Source: B69-G16 sp964501905
Lineage (GTDB): Archaea; Thermoproteota; Thermoprotei; Thermofilales; B69-G16
Direction: 5' to 3'
Length of the DNA: 64,000 nt
Assembly (NCBI GenBank): GCA_964501905.1
Contig: CAZCTW010000010.1
Span: 18,515-82,514, forward strand
Shown piece after piece: positions 50,793-58,416 of this stretch (positions are counted from its first letter, which is position 1; every line of letters begins with the position of its first letter). Under the pieces are notes generated by a model. The model was not told the origin of the DNA and did not search any database. It worked only from the letters and a program-made list of their open reading frames with translations. The position numbers and the translations under genes were made by a program.

Positions 50793-51050
50793 CTATCTTA
50801 GAAGAGGTTTATAAGGTGATTTCGCTCTCTTTATCACTTGTACGGCTTTCAATGATATACTTAAGGAGGCGTTGTAATCTCTCTCAACAAGCGTAGCACA
50901 TTTATTGCACTTCATTATCCTATATCTACCTTATTTGAAATTTGTTTTAGTCTTCCACCACAAAGGTGGCAACGTTTACTTGTACCTTTAAAGTATACAC
51001 GGTTTACGGCTACAAGAGAGATTTCGCACAAATGGGTTTGAAGACGTACA
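50793..51050 (-). pseudogene. tnpB (IS200/IS605-family) C-terminal remnant, frameshifted
   Basis: A conceptual product reads RLQTHLCEISLVAVNRVYFKG then TSKRCHLCGGRLKQ, the first zinc-finger half of TnpB. The frame stops near 50900, and the next frame resumes MKCNKCATLVERDYNASLSI, the second zinc half followed by the RuvC-III (E/D)RDxNA motif, ending at TAG 50793-50795. The upstream two-thirds of the protein are missing or too diverged. It is an inactive RNA-guided nuclease relic. Confidence 0.75.
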
Positions 51051-51279
51051 GGCTATAGCTATTTTAAATGATCCCCTTATCAACTGTTAGCCCTTTCTTA
51101 AATTGTGATTAGGAGAGGGGCTAGCATAATATAATGGCTTTATCTTATAAAGTGAATGAATTAAATAGGATATGATACGGGGAGAGAGTAGCCGATCTAA
51201 AATTTAGTCATTGATAGAATTTTTGACGCTATCTTATGCTATTTAATGACTAGAAATTTCGACAAAATCAGGAAATTAG

Positions 51280-51543
51280 TTAAAAAATTATAGCAAAGCT
51301 CGAGTATCACGATTATTTTAACACGGGCTGGCACAAGGAGGCTAAGTCCCTTGCTAAAATAATAGCCATTATTAGGGTAAAGCAAAAGAAGAAGACATAG
51401 AAGAGATTTTAAATCTGCTTTCAGAAGCAGAAGATATATTTCTAAAAGAAAATGAATCAATAGCCGTTGGTGATGTCAGTGTTTCTAATATTCATATGCG
51501 CATTTGTGGTTGGTGGTTTATTCTCCGCAAAGGATTGTTGTGA
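51280..51543 (+). pseudogene. Fragment of a helical protein gene with a frame break
   Basis: Two adjoining open frames without a start codon: KIIAKLEYHDYFNTGWHKEAK to AKIIAII, then after a shift near 51373 GKAKEEDIEEILNLLSEAEDIFLKENE to RICG. Together they resemble one helical protein of about 85 residues. No family is recognised. The 3' end overlaps the next broken gene. Confidence 0.35.
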
Positions 51544-51830
51544 GTTTTACAGGGCTATTTTTTGTATTGGTGGGAGGTTTGATTTTACAATCTGTTCTTG
51601 AAGCTAAAAAGGAATATGAAGAATCAAAAATAGAGGAAGAGCTCGAAAGAAAGAGAATGGAAATAGAAGAAGAATGGGATAGATTTATTGACTGGGTAAG
51701 GAAGGAGAGGATAAAAATAGAGTTGGAGAAGATGAGAAAGGAGGTAAGTTGTTGTGCTTATTGTGAAGCAAGACTTCCTAAAAATGCTACAAGATGCCCA
51801 AATAGCGGCGCGCCTGTAATGAAGAGCTAG
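51473..51830 (+). pseudogene. Membrane/coiled-coil/zinc-ribbon protein, likely frameshifted
   Basis: An ATG at 51473 opens MSVFLIFICAFVVGGLFSAKD, a transmembrane helix, but this frame ends at about 51601. The overlapping frame supplies a second helix (SFTGLFFVLVGGLILQSVL), a long charged coiled coil (EYEESKIEEELERKRMEIEEEW) and a terminal ribbon CCAYCEARLPKNATRCPNSG, where one expected cysteine is serine. A one-base shift near 51530 would fuse both. As an alternative, the 108-aa frame from TTG 51504 could be the true gene. Confidence 0.45.
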
Positions 51831-51853
51831 GCTATGAATTTTACCATTAACCA

Positions 51854-52401
51854 TTGTTAAATAATTTAGAAAAATTATTGAGATATTTTCCATTTTTAAG
51901 CGATTATATTAAAACTGAATTCTTAAATTTTTATACGTGGTTCGCTTGGAACGGCGAGAGGGCTATGCCTTATATATTCCCTAATAGGCGTCGTTTATAC
52001 AAGAATTTGATAAGAAAAGTAGCAGGACATTTGAAGGGATTAAAGAGGTAAAGCAAATAGCTGATTTAGCGAGGAGGTATGCGGAAGAAAATTTGGTGTT
52101 CTTATTGAGGCATGGTTGTAGAATGTACGACGACGCTATAAAAATTAAAGTCTATATTGAAGATAACTACTTGTTGCCAATCTATCCTGTTAAAGGTCTC
52201 GCAGCTGTGAGAATAACTATCTTGGAAAACCCGAAATTCCCGGCAACTAAACGAGAGCTGATTAGGCTTCACGGGTGGAAAGTAGTTGATATCTCTGAAA
52301 GCGAGAGAGTTAGATTGTCAAAACTGCTTAAAGATATTGATGATAGAATTTATAATTCACTATATGATCTGTTGCTGGAGATTAGCAAAATCTTCGCATA
52401 G
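51854..52401 (+). pseudogene. Hypothetical protein gene split by a frame break
   Basis: Frame one (from TTG 51854) reads LEKLLRYFPFLSDYIKTEFL to RKVAGHLKGLK and stops at 52049. Frame two, open from 51988, supplies GIKEVKQIADLARRYAEENL, VFLLRHGCRMYDDAIKIKVY and a C-terminal half with LAAVRITILENPKFPATKREL and RLHGWKVVDISES. One missing base near 52035 would give a single ~180-aa protein. No family is recognised. It sits in a stretch of other broken accessory genes. Confidence 0.45.
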
Positions 52402-52647
52402 AATAAAGGCAAGAAGATAAAAGGAAATTTCTTGTATCTGGATTTAAGAATTCGGGGGACGGAGGCGCCGATCCAAAAGATAAAAACAATTCACAGGAGT
52501 TGCCTCTCAAAGATTTTCGACCCTTAAAGACGGGAAAGGCTGTTCTCAAATTCCTTAATTACTAATTTTTACCTGAACACGGCGCTTAACCTACTGCGGC
52601 TTACAGGGAGTAAAATTCAACGTTATACTAGAGGTAGCGGCAGCCCA
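52402..52647. other. Intergenic region without a recognised gene
   Basis: About 245 nt with no supported frame. Ends at the TATA box of the downstream winged-helix gene. Confidence 0.35.
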
Positions 52648-52656
52648 TTTATATAT
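52648..52656 (+). promoter_or_regulatory. TATA box for leaderless winged-helix gene
   Basis: TTTATATAT, with the GTG at 52673 lying 17 nt after it, near the expected transcription start. The apparent ATG at 52655 falls inside the TATA box and so is unlikely to be the start. Confidence 0.55.
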
Positions 52657-52672
52657 GTGGGCACTATTTAGC

Positions 52673-52945
52673 GTGAAGAAATTGATTGAAAACTTGAGAA
52701 AAACAGGCTTTAGAGTATTGAGTATACTGTATAAAAATAAAAGGCTGAGGTTTAAAGAGATTGAAGAATACGCTGAATTAAGCTATTTAGCCACGTACAG
52801 GACTGTTTCCCAGCTCTTTCTATATGGCCTAGTGTGCATATTTTCCGAGGGTAGGGAGGTCGAGCTGACGGATGCTGGTAGGAGAGTCTTCGAGTATCTA
52901 CTGGATGCAGATTATATATTACATATTTTCGGCGGAAGCTTTTAA
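52673..52945 (+). CDS. Winged-helix transcription regulator (ArsR/MarR-like fold)
   Basis: About 90 aa. LIENLRKTGFRVLSILYKNKRLRFKEIEEYAELSYLATYRTVSQLFLYGLVCIF is a full winged HTH with recognition helix around YLATYRTVSQL, followed by the wing (EGREVELTDAGRRVFEYLL). The GTG start at 52673 is inferred from the TATA position. Target unknown; it borders the accessory debris and may be a leftover of an element. Confidence 0.65.
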   Translation: MKKLIENLRKTGFRVLSILYKNKRLRFKEIEEYAELSYLATYRTVSQLFLYGLVCIFSEGREVELTDAGRRVFEYLLDADYILHIFGGSF

Positions 52946-53052
52946 CGCGGAAGGAAGATCGCTGTGAACGATTATGAAATATCTTAAACCGGGTATTTCA
53001 GAGACATAGCATCCATGTGCATACTCTATTTTAATCTCTATTTTTCCCAGTT

Positions 53053-53706
53053 TTGAACATCGTTAGAATTATAAAAGTAGCTTCTTATATACCTCCACTT
53101 GCTTTGGATTCTGAAGTACTTCAGAAGTATAGAAACAGTAATATGACACTCCGGCTTAAATACGCGGGGGAGAACTTGCTCAAGGAATTCAACTTGGTCA
53201 TATCGACATATCGAGGAAGAGAAAATGACTGCATATCTGAACTCTGGTATTTTCTTAGAGATTTAGGCGACCCACGAGTTGAGGCTAGCAGGACAGGGCT
53301 ACCTGGGCTTATTGTTGCTAAAACTTCTCTCAACCCTCTAGAAGTTGTAGAGAAGTTTAGTGATATTTTTAAAGAGAGGCCCTGGGAGTTTAGATTCATA
53401 TTAAAGGTGGTTCCCATAGAAGCGGTAGTAAAGGCTATTCTCGAAGAGATTTCAAAGACTGCTCTGAGTCTAGCTGAGGAAAAAATTAAAGAAAATGAGA
53501 CTTATAAAATCGTCGTCAGAAAAAGGCTTACCGATTTAAGAAGAGAAGAAATCATAGAGAGCATAGCCACGAAGCTGAACAGGAAGGTGAACCTGACCAC
53601 TCCCGATAAAATAGTAGTGGTGGAGATAATCGGGGATTATGCAGGAGTATCGGTGCTTGAGGAAAAACACATATTCTCTCCGCAAAAAATGAGACGTTCC
53701 TCTTAG
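53053..53706 (+). CDS. THUMP-domain RNA-binding protein (Tan1-like, COG1818)
   Basis: 217 aa. The N-terminal part (LLKEFNLVISTYRGRENDCISELWYFLRDLGDPRVE) leads to a THUMP domain: RPWEFRFILKVVPIEAVVKAILEEI, KIVVRKRLTDLRREEIIESIA and the VVVEIIGDYAGVSVL strand. Relatives of Tan1 assist tRNA acetylation of cytidine 12. Start is TTG 53053. It is convergent with cgi121, the two stop codons adjoining, so tRNA-modification genes lie side by side here. Confidence 0.83.
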   Translation: MNIVRIIKVASYIPPLALDSEVLQKYRNSNMTLRLKYAGENLLKEFNLVISTYRGRENDCISELWYFLRDLGDPRVEASRTGLPGLIVAKTSLNPLEVVEKFSDIFKERPWEFRFILKVVPIEAVVKAILEEISKTALSLAEEKIKENETYKIVVRKRLTDLRREEIIESIATKLNRKVNLTTPDKIVVVEIIGDYAGVSVLEEKHIFSPQKMRRSS

Positions 53707-54273
53707 CTACTTAGTTATGTAGAGCATCGCTGACCTAGAAATTAGACACTTCTCTAATGCCTCAAGGACATCCTTAGCATAAGTGGCCTGTATCTCAGCC
53801 TCGGGTATGCTATAGAGCTCGATTATCTTTTTAAGCAAGGCCTGGCTAGCGGGCGCCTCTCCGTCTATCTCGGCACACTCTGCGAGTTCCTTTACGCGCT
53901 CTACAGCCTTTAAAATTTCGTTTCTATCTTCGGAGAGTACTATAAGCAAGGCTTCAGGCTCGTTGAGAGGTACGAGAATCTTTATGGCATCTCTTATCTG
54001 TCTGATTCCTGCCATATTGAGTAGTATCTCGATTGAGAGCTTTTTCGCTATCCCTTTTTTCTCAGCAAAACTAGTTAGAGCATTTGTACAGGCTATCTGT
54101 AGGAAGCGTTTAAAAGGTGCTAATTCTTTCCGTACAATAACTAGAGTTGTGTTTAAAGTTTTTTCAAGCATAGCTATGCTTTCTAGGAGATAATCTAGAC
54201 TCGAACATTTTTTAAGAAGAAAAACGTTTGCATTGACCTCTTTTCGTCCTACCTTAATACTGAAATCATACAC
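53707..54273 (-). CDS. cgi121: KEOPS complex subunit Cgi121
   Basis: 188 aa. The family core EILLNMAGIRQIRDAIKILVP (about residues 84-104) is followed by EALLIVLSEDRNEI. Cgi121 binds the tRNA CCA end and stimulates Bud32 in the KEOPS machinery that makes t6A37. The C-terminal ~45 residues (YSIPEAEIQATYAKDVLEAL) are usual. A short frame at 54266-54448 upstream overlaps its start by 8 nt but is not supported. Confidence 0.82.
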   Translation of the reverse strand: MYDFSIKVGRKEVNANVFLLKKCSSLDYLLESIAMLEKTLNTTLVIVRKELAPFKRFLQIACTNALTSFAEKKGIAKKLSIEILLNMAGIRQIRDAIKILVPLNEPEALLIVLSEDRNEILKAVERVKELAECAEIDGEAPASQALLKKIIELYSIPEAEIQATYAKDVLEALEKCLISRSAMLYITK

Positions 54274-54516
54274 CGCTTAACCCCTCCGCAATAAAAATAT
54301 TAAACGATATTCCAGGAAAAGCGTCTAGGCATCCTGAAGACACGCCGATAAACACGTCTATACCCCGAGCGTTAAATACTGAAGATAGAACCTGCATAAG
54401 CGCGATTATTAAGCCGGACGTGGATAGAAAAGAACATGCACACTTCATACTCCGCCGGGCTATCTATTAGGCTCGCCTTTTATTTATTTATTGTCGCTAT
54501 TAGGCTTAAATTAAAA

Positions 54517-54524
54517 TTTAAATG
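54517..54524 (+). promoter_or_regulatory. TATA box for SAM hydrolase gene
   Basis: TTTAAATG with the ATG at 54541 about 20 nt downstream, consistent with a leaderless transcript. Confidence 0.5.
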
Positions 54525-54540
54525 TTGGTTTAGTTAATGT

Positions 54541-55341
54541 ATGTATAGAGTAATTACACTTCTCACAGATTTTGGCGTTAAAGATCACTATGTAGCTTCT
54601 ATGAAAGGCGTCATATTGAGTATTTGTCCTACAGCGACAATAGTGGATATTTCACATGAGGTCCCTAAATATTCGGTAAGAACCGCCGCTTTTCTCCTAA
54701 AGTGTGTGTACAAATACTTCCCCAGGGGCACGATACACGTAGCAGTCGTGGATCCAGGCGTTGGAACAGCGCGCCGTCCTATAGCTGTAAAAAGCTCAAA
54801 TTATATCTTCGTAGGACCGGATAATGGAGTTTTAATGATGGCAGCTCAGGAGGACGGAGTTAAGGGAGTTTACGTTATAGAGAATCCCAAAGTTATGAGG
54901 AGATACATATCGCATACCTTCCACGGAAGAGACATTTTCGCCCCCACCGCTGCTTATTTGGCTTGCGGTTTTAAGATAGACGATGTAGGGAGACGGATAG
55001 AAGACTTTCTAGTACCTTCTTTTTCGAAAGCAAAAATGGAGGAAGGAGCTATAGATGGAGAAGTCGTCCATATAGATGATTTTGGAAATATAATAACGAA
55101 CATTACGGCTAAAGATTTGAAACGATTAGGTTTAGGTATAGAAGGAAAGGCACTAGTGGAAATAGGAGGGAAAAGGAGGAGTTTACGCTTGGTCAAGTCC
55201 TTTGGCTATGCCAGAAAGGGAGAAATCGTGCTTATAATTGATAGCGAGGATCTGTTAGAGATAAGCGTCAATATGGGAAATGCTTCCAAGCGTTTAAACG
55301 TGAAAATAGGCGATCGCATTAGAATCGAGCTAGACTCTTAA
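54541..55341 (+). CDS. S-adenosylmethionine hydrolase (DUF62/SAM hydroxide adenosyltransferase)
   Basis: 266 aa. ITLLTDFGVKDHYVASMKGVI, VDISHEVPKYSVRTAAFLL, IHVAVVDPGVGTARRPI and VGPDNGVLMMAA define the DUF62 fold shared with fluorinase and chlorinase. Archaeal members lack the halide site and hydrolyse SAM to adenosine and methionine. The C-terminal beta domain runs from EGAIDGEVVHIDDFGNIITNI. The end overlaps rtcA by 12 nt (convergent). Confidence 0.9.
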   Translation: MYRVITLLTDFGVKDHYVASMKGVILSICPTATIVDISHEVPKYSVRTAAFLLKCVYKYFPRGTIHVAVVDPGVGTARRPIAVKSSNYIFVGPDNGVLMMAAQEDGVKGVYVIENPKVMRRYISHTFHGRDIFAPTAAYLACGFKIDDVGRRIEDFLVPSFSKAKMEEGAIDGEVVHIDDFGNIITNITAKDLKRLGLGIEGKALVEIGGKRRSLRLVKSFGYARKGEIVLIIDSEDLLEISVNMGNASKRLNVKIGDRIRIELDS

Positions 55342-56382
55342 CCCTATGCCTTTAACCTCAACAATGACTCCACTATCCGATTTCTTTACACTATAGTCAG
55401 AGCCTGCTATGATTTTACATAACATTAAAGCAGTTTCCGCGTGAGATGTAAGCTTGCGGGCGTAGATTCTCGAAACTCCTTTAGCTAGCGACATATAAAT
55501 GATTAAATTGTCCAGTGCGTGCTCGTCAACTGCGGCTCTTGCTTCAAGTTCTCTTATGAGCTTTTTAGCGGCCTCTTCGCCTACAGTCTCCGCCCTCTTC
55601 CCTATTTCGCCTATAGAGTCAGCTCCTAGTATTCCTTGATCGGTTATGGCCCATAAAACTATGCCTGTGCCCTTTCCGATAGCGGGGGTTCGGTAGTCTA
55701 TAGCTATTTCTAAGAGGGTGTTAGAAAACGCGCCCTTTTTCAATATTCTCTCAGCAGATGAGGCTTGTCTCTCCGCTATGTGTACCGGCAAATTAGCTAC
55801 ATAGGATATGCCTCTTATCTCCTTAACCTGCCTGAATTTATCCATGTCTACCTTTTTCAGGGATTCAATTCTGTTAACTTTCACCCTAACTATACCTCCT
55901 CCCCGCGGATAGAAGCCTCTCCTTACAAGCTCTATTTCAACGTTAGCTCCGAAAAATCTGAGGAGCTTAGCTAACACGTGCTGCATGTAAGGTATAGGAG
56001 GCGCCCATTTGACCGTGGTGCCTCCCTTAATTACGACTTCACTATCTCTTTCGGCGAATAATAATACTGGCAGAGTAGCTTGTAAGAGTAAGGATATACT
56101 CCCAGCGGTGCCTATATCAATAGATAATTTCCCTCCCGTAGGCTTACGCCTGGGTTTTATAATTACTGTTCGAGAACCTATTTTGAGACCTTCTACTTCG
56201 GCGTCGGCTAGAGAGGCTATGGTCCTTACGGCGGTTAAATGTTGGGGGCGTAATCCCGGATTGGAACGTTTAGCCCTAATATTGTACACTTTAAGATCTT
56301 TGCCTAGGAGAACTGAGAGAGCTACGCTATACCTAAGGAGCTGCCCTCCCCCTTCGCCTATGCTACCGTCTATCTCTATCAT
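55330..56382 (-). CDS. rtcA: RNA 3'-terminal phosphate cyclase
   Basis: 350 aa. The family start IDGSIGEGGGQLLRYSVALS is intact, with RSNPGLRPQHLTAVRT, TAGSISLLLQATLPVLLF and GGTTVKWAPPIPYMQHV in order; the adenylylated histidine is in AAVDEHALDNLIIYMSLAKG near the C-terminus. It converts 3'-phosphate ends to 2',3'-cyclic phosphates. It lies 4 nt from the CDP-alcohol transferase gene upstream on the same strand. Confidence 0.94.
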   Translation of the reverse strand: MIEIDGSIGEGGGQLLRYSVALSVLLGKDLKVYNIRAKRSNPGLRPQHLTAVRTIASLADAEVEGLKIGSRTVIIKPRRKPTGGKLSIDIGTAGSISLLLQATLPVLLFAERDSEVVIKGGTTVKWAPPIPYMQHVLAKLLRFFGANVEIELVRRGFYPRGGGIVRVKVNRIESLKKVDMDKFRQVKEIRGISYVANLPVHIAERQASSAERILKKGAFSNTLLEIAIDYRTPAIGKGTGIVLWAITDQGILGADSIGEIGKRAETVGEEAAKKLIRELEARAAVDEHALDNLIIYMSLAKGVSRIYARKLTSHAETALMLCKIIAGSDYSVKKSDSGVIVEVKGIGLRV

Positions 56383-56386
56383 TTTT

Positions 56387-56977
56387 TCACCTCAAATGAG
56401 CATAGGCATAATATACCCGGTAAAGAAATGTTATGCAAACCGCCGCAATGTATACCATCTTCAAGGAGAGTAATATAAAAGATGGTAGTTTTAAAACGTA
56501 GGCGATTAAAATCACGAGCGTAATTATAGTTCTCTCAGCTCTCTCAGCAAAACCTATAGCCACTAGAGACAAATCTAACGACTCTGCTTTAGCTCTCGTA
56601 TAGCTTATCATTAAATTGCCGACTAACAGTATAAATGATTCTTCAACAGTTAAAATTTCTAAAAAGTATAGGGAAATAACGTAAATACTGTCAACAACTC
56701 TATCAATAACCGAGTCTAGAAAAGCCCCCCTTCTTGATTCCTTTTTCTCAACTCTAGCTATAACTCCATCAATCCCATCCATGAGAGCCGATAAGATAAA
56801 GAGTACTGGTAATGCAAAGTCGAATAAATGGGGTTTCGTCAGAGCCACTATTAGGTAAATCCATGCTGTAGACAATCCCAGAATTGTTACGGCGTTGGGC
56901 GGTACTCCTAACTCGATTAAAGGCTTAGCAAAGAGAATCAATACTTTATCGAATTTATCTTTAAACTTCGTCAACAT
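56387..56977 (-). CDS. CDP-alcohol phosphatidyltransferase (archaetidylinositol phosphate synthase-like)
   Basis: 196 aa membrane enzyme with about five helices. The catalytic CDP-alcohol motif DGIDGVIARVEKKESRRGAF plus LDSVIDR supplies the D-x2-D-G-x2-A-R-x8-G-x3-D-x3-D pattern. In archaea, enzymes of this length and operon setting attach inositol-1-phosphate to CDP-archaeol. The start overlaps the PadR regulator gene by 17 nt. Confidence 0.85.
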   Translation of the reverse strand: MLTKFKDKFDKVLILFAKPLIELGVPPNAVTILGLSTAWIYLIVALTKPHLFDFALPVLFILSALMDGIDGVIARVEKKESRRGAFLDSVIDRVVDSIYVISLYFLEILTVEESFILLVGNLMISYTRAKAESLDLSLVAIGFAERAERTIITLVILIAYVLKLPSFILLSLKMVYIAAVCITFLYRVYYAYAHLR

Positions 56978-57308
56978 TTTCTCTACCTATCTGCAACTTT
57001 AAGTACGTGGATTTTATGAAGTCTAACCCTTTCTCAAGGGTTTCAATACCTTTCTTAGTGGGTCTATAGTATGACCTCCCGTTCTTATTCCTCACTCTCC
57101 TGCTTTTTTTTACTTTCTCTATAAGACCCTCTCTCTCCATTCTATACAATACAACGTATATGGTTACAGACGCCGATTTTATGCCAAATCTCTCTCTTAA
57201 TGCTTGAATAATCTCCCTGCCATACATGGGTTTCTCGACTAAGAGTCTCAGGATATACATCCATAGATTCTCGATTGTCATTTTTTTGACTAAACGCTGG
57301 TATGCCAT
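56961..57308 (-). CDS. PadR-family transcriptional regulator
   Basis: 115 aa. NLWMYILRLLVEKPMYGREIIQALRERFGI is the PadR winged-helix N-terminus, with the wing RNKNGRSYYRPTKKGIETLEKG and a C-terminal helix for dimerisation. It overlaps the CDP-alcohol transferase gene, so it may regulate lipid synthesis or its own operon (inference). Confidence 0.87.
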   Translation of the reverse strand: MAYQRLVKKMTIENLWMYILRLLVEKPMYGREIIQALRERFGIKSASVTIYVVLYRMEREGLIEKVKKSRRVRNKNGRSYYRPTKKGIETLEKGLDFIKSTYLKLQIGRENVDEV

Positions 57309-57317
57309 TTTTCAACC

Positions 57318-57677
57318 CTACTTTTTACGTGAGGTAAGGAGTAGAATAGCTTTGGCTAAATCGCCGCCGGCCTCCTCTAACGCCTTTCTAGCTTCTTCTT
57401 CAGAAACTCCGGCTTGTAATGCAACTAATTGGACATCTTCCTCTGATATCTCTAATTCCACTTTTTCCTCTTTCCCAAACGGCCGCTCGACTGGAACACC
57501 GATAATCTGGTATAAAGTTTCGTTTTGGACCTGCATAACTGTAACTCTAGGATTTTCGAAGACGAGTTCCTTGTCGCGGAGTTTTATCACGACTTCCTCG
57601 ACATCCTCCAGCTCTCCTATCTGCAGCCCCATTCTCTCTGCGAGTCTACGAAATTCGCGTGGAGACAGCCTCCTCAT
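57318..57677 (-). CDS. nac: Nascent polypeptide-associated complex protein (aNAC)
   Basis: 119 aa. The NAC domain is in the first two thirds (VVIKLRDKELVFENPRVTVMQVQNETLYQIIGVP), and the C-terminus is a UBA domain (ISEEDVQLVALQAGVSEEEARKALEEAGGDLAKAILLL). It forms homodimers at the ribosomal tunnel exit. The usual family length. Transcribed with the PadR gene (9-nt gap). Confidence 0.95.
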   Translation of the reverse strand: MRRLSPREFRRLAERMGLQIGELEDVEEVVIKLRDKELVFENPRVTVMQVQNETLYQIIGVPVERPFGKEEKVELEISEEDVQLVALQAGVSEEEARKALEEAGGDLAKAILLLTSRKK

Positions 57678-57720
57678 ATACGAACACCGCTTAGTTTGTA
57701 ATATAAGTACAACTGACTAT

Positions 57721-58416
57721 TTAATAGTATAGTCCTATTATCTTCCTTAAATCAAATATTTTATCTGATAGCAATACATCGTTTATAACCGCGCTCGCCA
57801 AGTCTACGACTTTCTCCGAGAGTTTTATGACGACTGAATCACTGGAGGCAACTACTGACCTGCGGAAAAATGCGGAAGTTTTATCTGCTCGCTTAACTAT
57901 ATGGGCTTTACCTTTTAGGTTAAACCTCTTCATTAATACTCGTGTGTATAAGGCTAGATTTCCGCTTCCGCTAACCTGTGCATCGTATAGAAACACAACT
58001 TCTTGGTCATATCCAATTTTGGATAGGTAAAGGAGGAGCACGAGCAGAGATGTATAAATTACGTATCCTTTTACGACGCGTTTATAGAGAGAAGTGACAT
58101 CTCTCAAAAAACAGTCGAGGCCTACAAATAGGGGGAAGTTTAGAAGGGCAGTGGATATGGTCGCTAAGACATTATACCCGTCGACTATTAACTTCGTGTG
58201 CGCTAAGTCTTTTAACTCGACCTTCTTAGCCAGACGCGATTTTATCTCCCGGTCTGAGAATATAGTCCTTAGCATTATAACTCTCTGTTTTTTATTTAGC
58301 CTGTAACGTGAAACTACAAAATTTAAAGCGGACTCCCGATGGTAGCCTCTATCTAAGAGATATTTATAATCTATACAGGCATCTATAAAACGTTGTGAAA
58401 GGAAATTTTCTATCAT
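57721..58416 (-). CDS. DUF434-type PIN-like nuclease fold protein (COG2454)
   Basis: 231 aa. The N-terminal DUF434 region (RFIDACIDYKYLLDRGYHRESALNFVVSRYRLNKKQR) precedes a PIN-like acidic part with LIVDGYNVLATISTALL, VGLDCFLRDVTS, VVFLYDAQVSGSGNL and SSDSVVIKLSEKVVDLAS. Putative RNase, untested. It starts with ATGA overlap on the alaS stop, so it is coupled to alanyl-tRNA synthetase. Confidence 0.82.
   Translation of the reverse strand: MIENFLSQRFIDACIDYKYLLDRGYHRESALNFVVSRYRLNKKQRVIMLRTIFSDREIKSRLAKKVELKDLAHTKLIVDGYNVLATISTALLNFPLFVGLDCFLRDVTSLYKRVVKGYVIYTSLLVLLLYLSKIGYDQEVVFLYDAQVSGSGNLALYTRVLMKRFNLKGKAHIVKRADKTSAFFRRSVVASSDSVVIKLSEKVVDLASAVINDVLLSDKIFDLRKIIGLYY

Noticed and set aside
50560..50800. 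A CRISPR array near the repeat-like sequence
   Set aside because: Only one copy of the 31-mer is visible and no regularly spaced repeats follow.
54266..54448. A 60-aa leftward frame upstream of cgi121
   Set aside because: Overlaps cgi121 by 8 nt and contains hydrophobic sequence, but has no clear ribosome binding site or family resemblance; could be real, unsupported.
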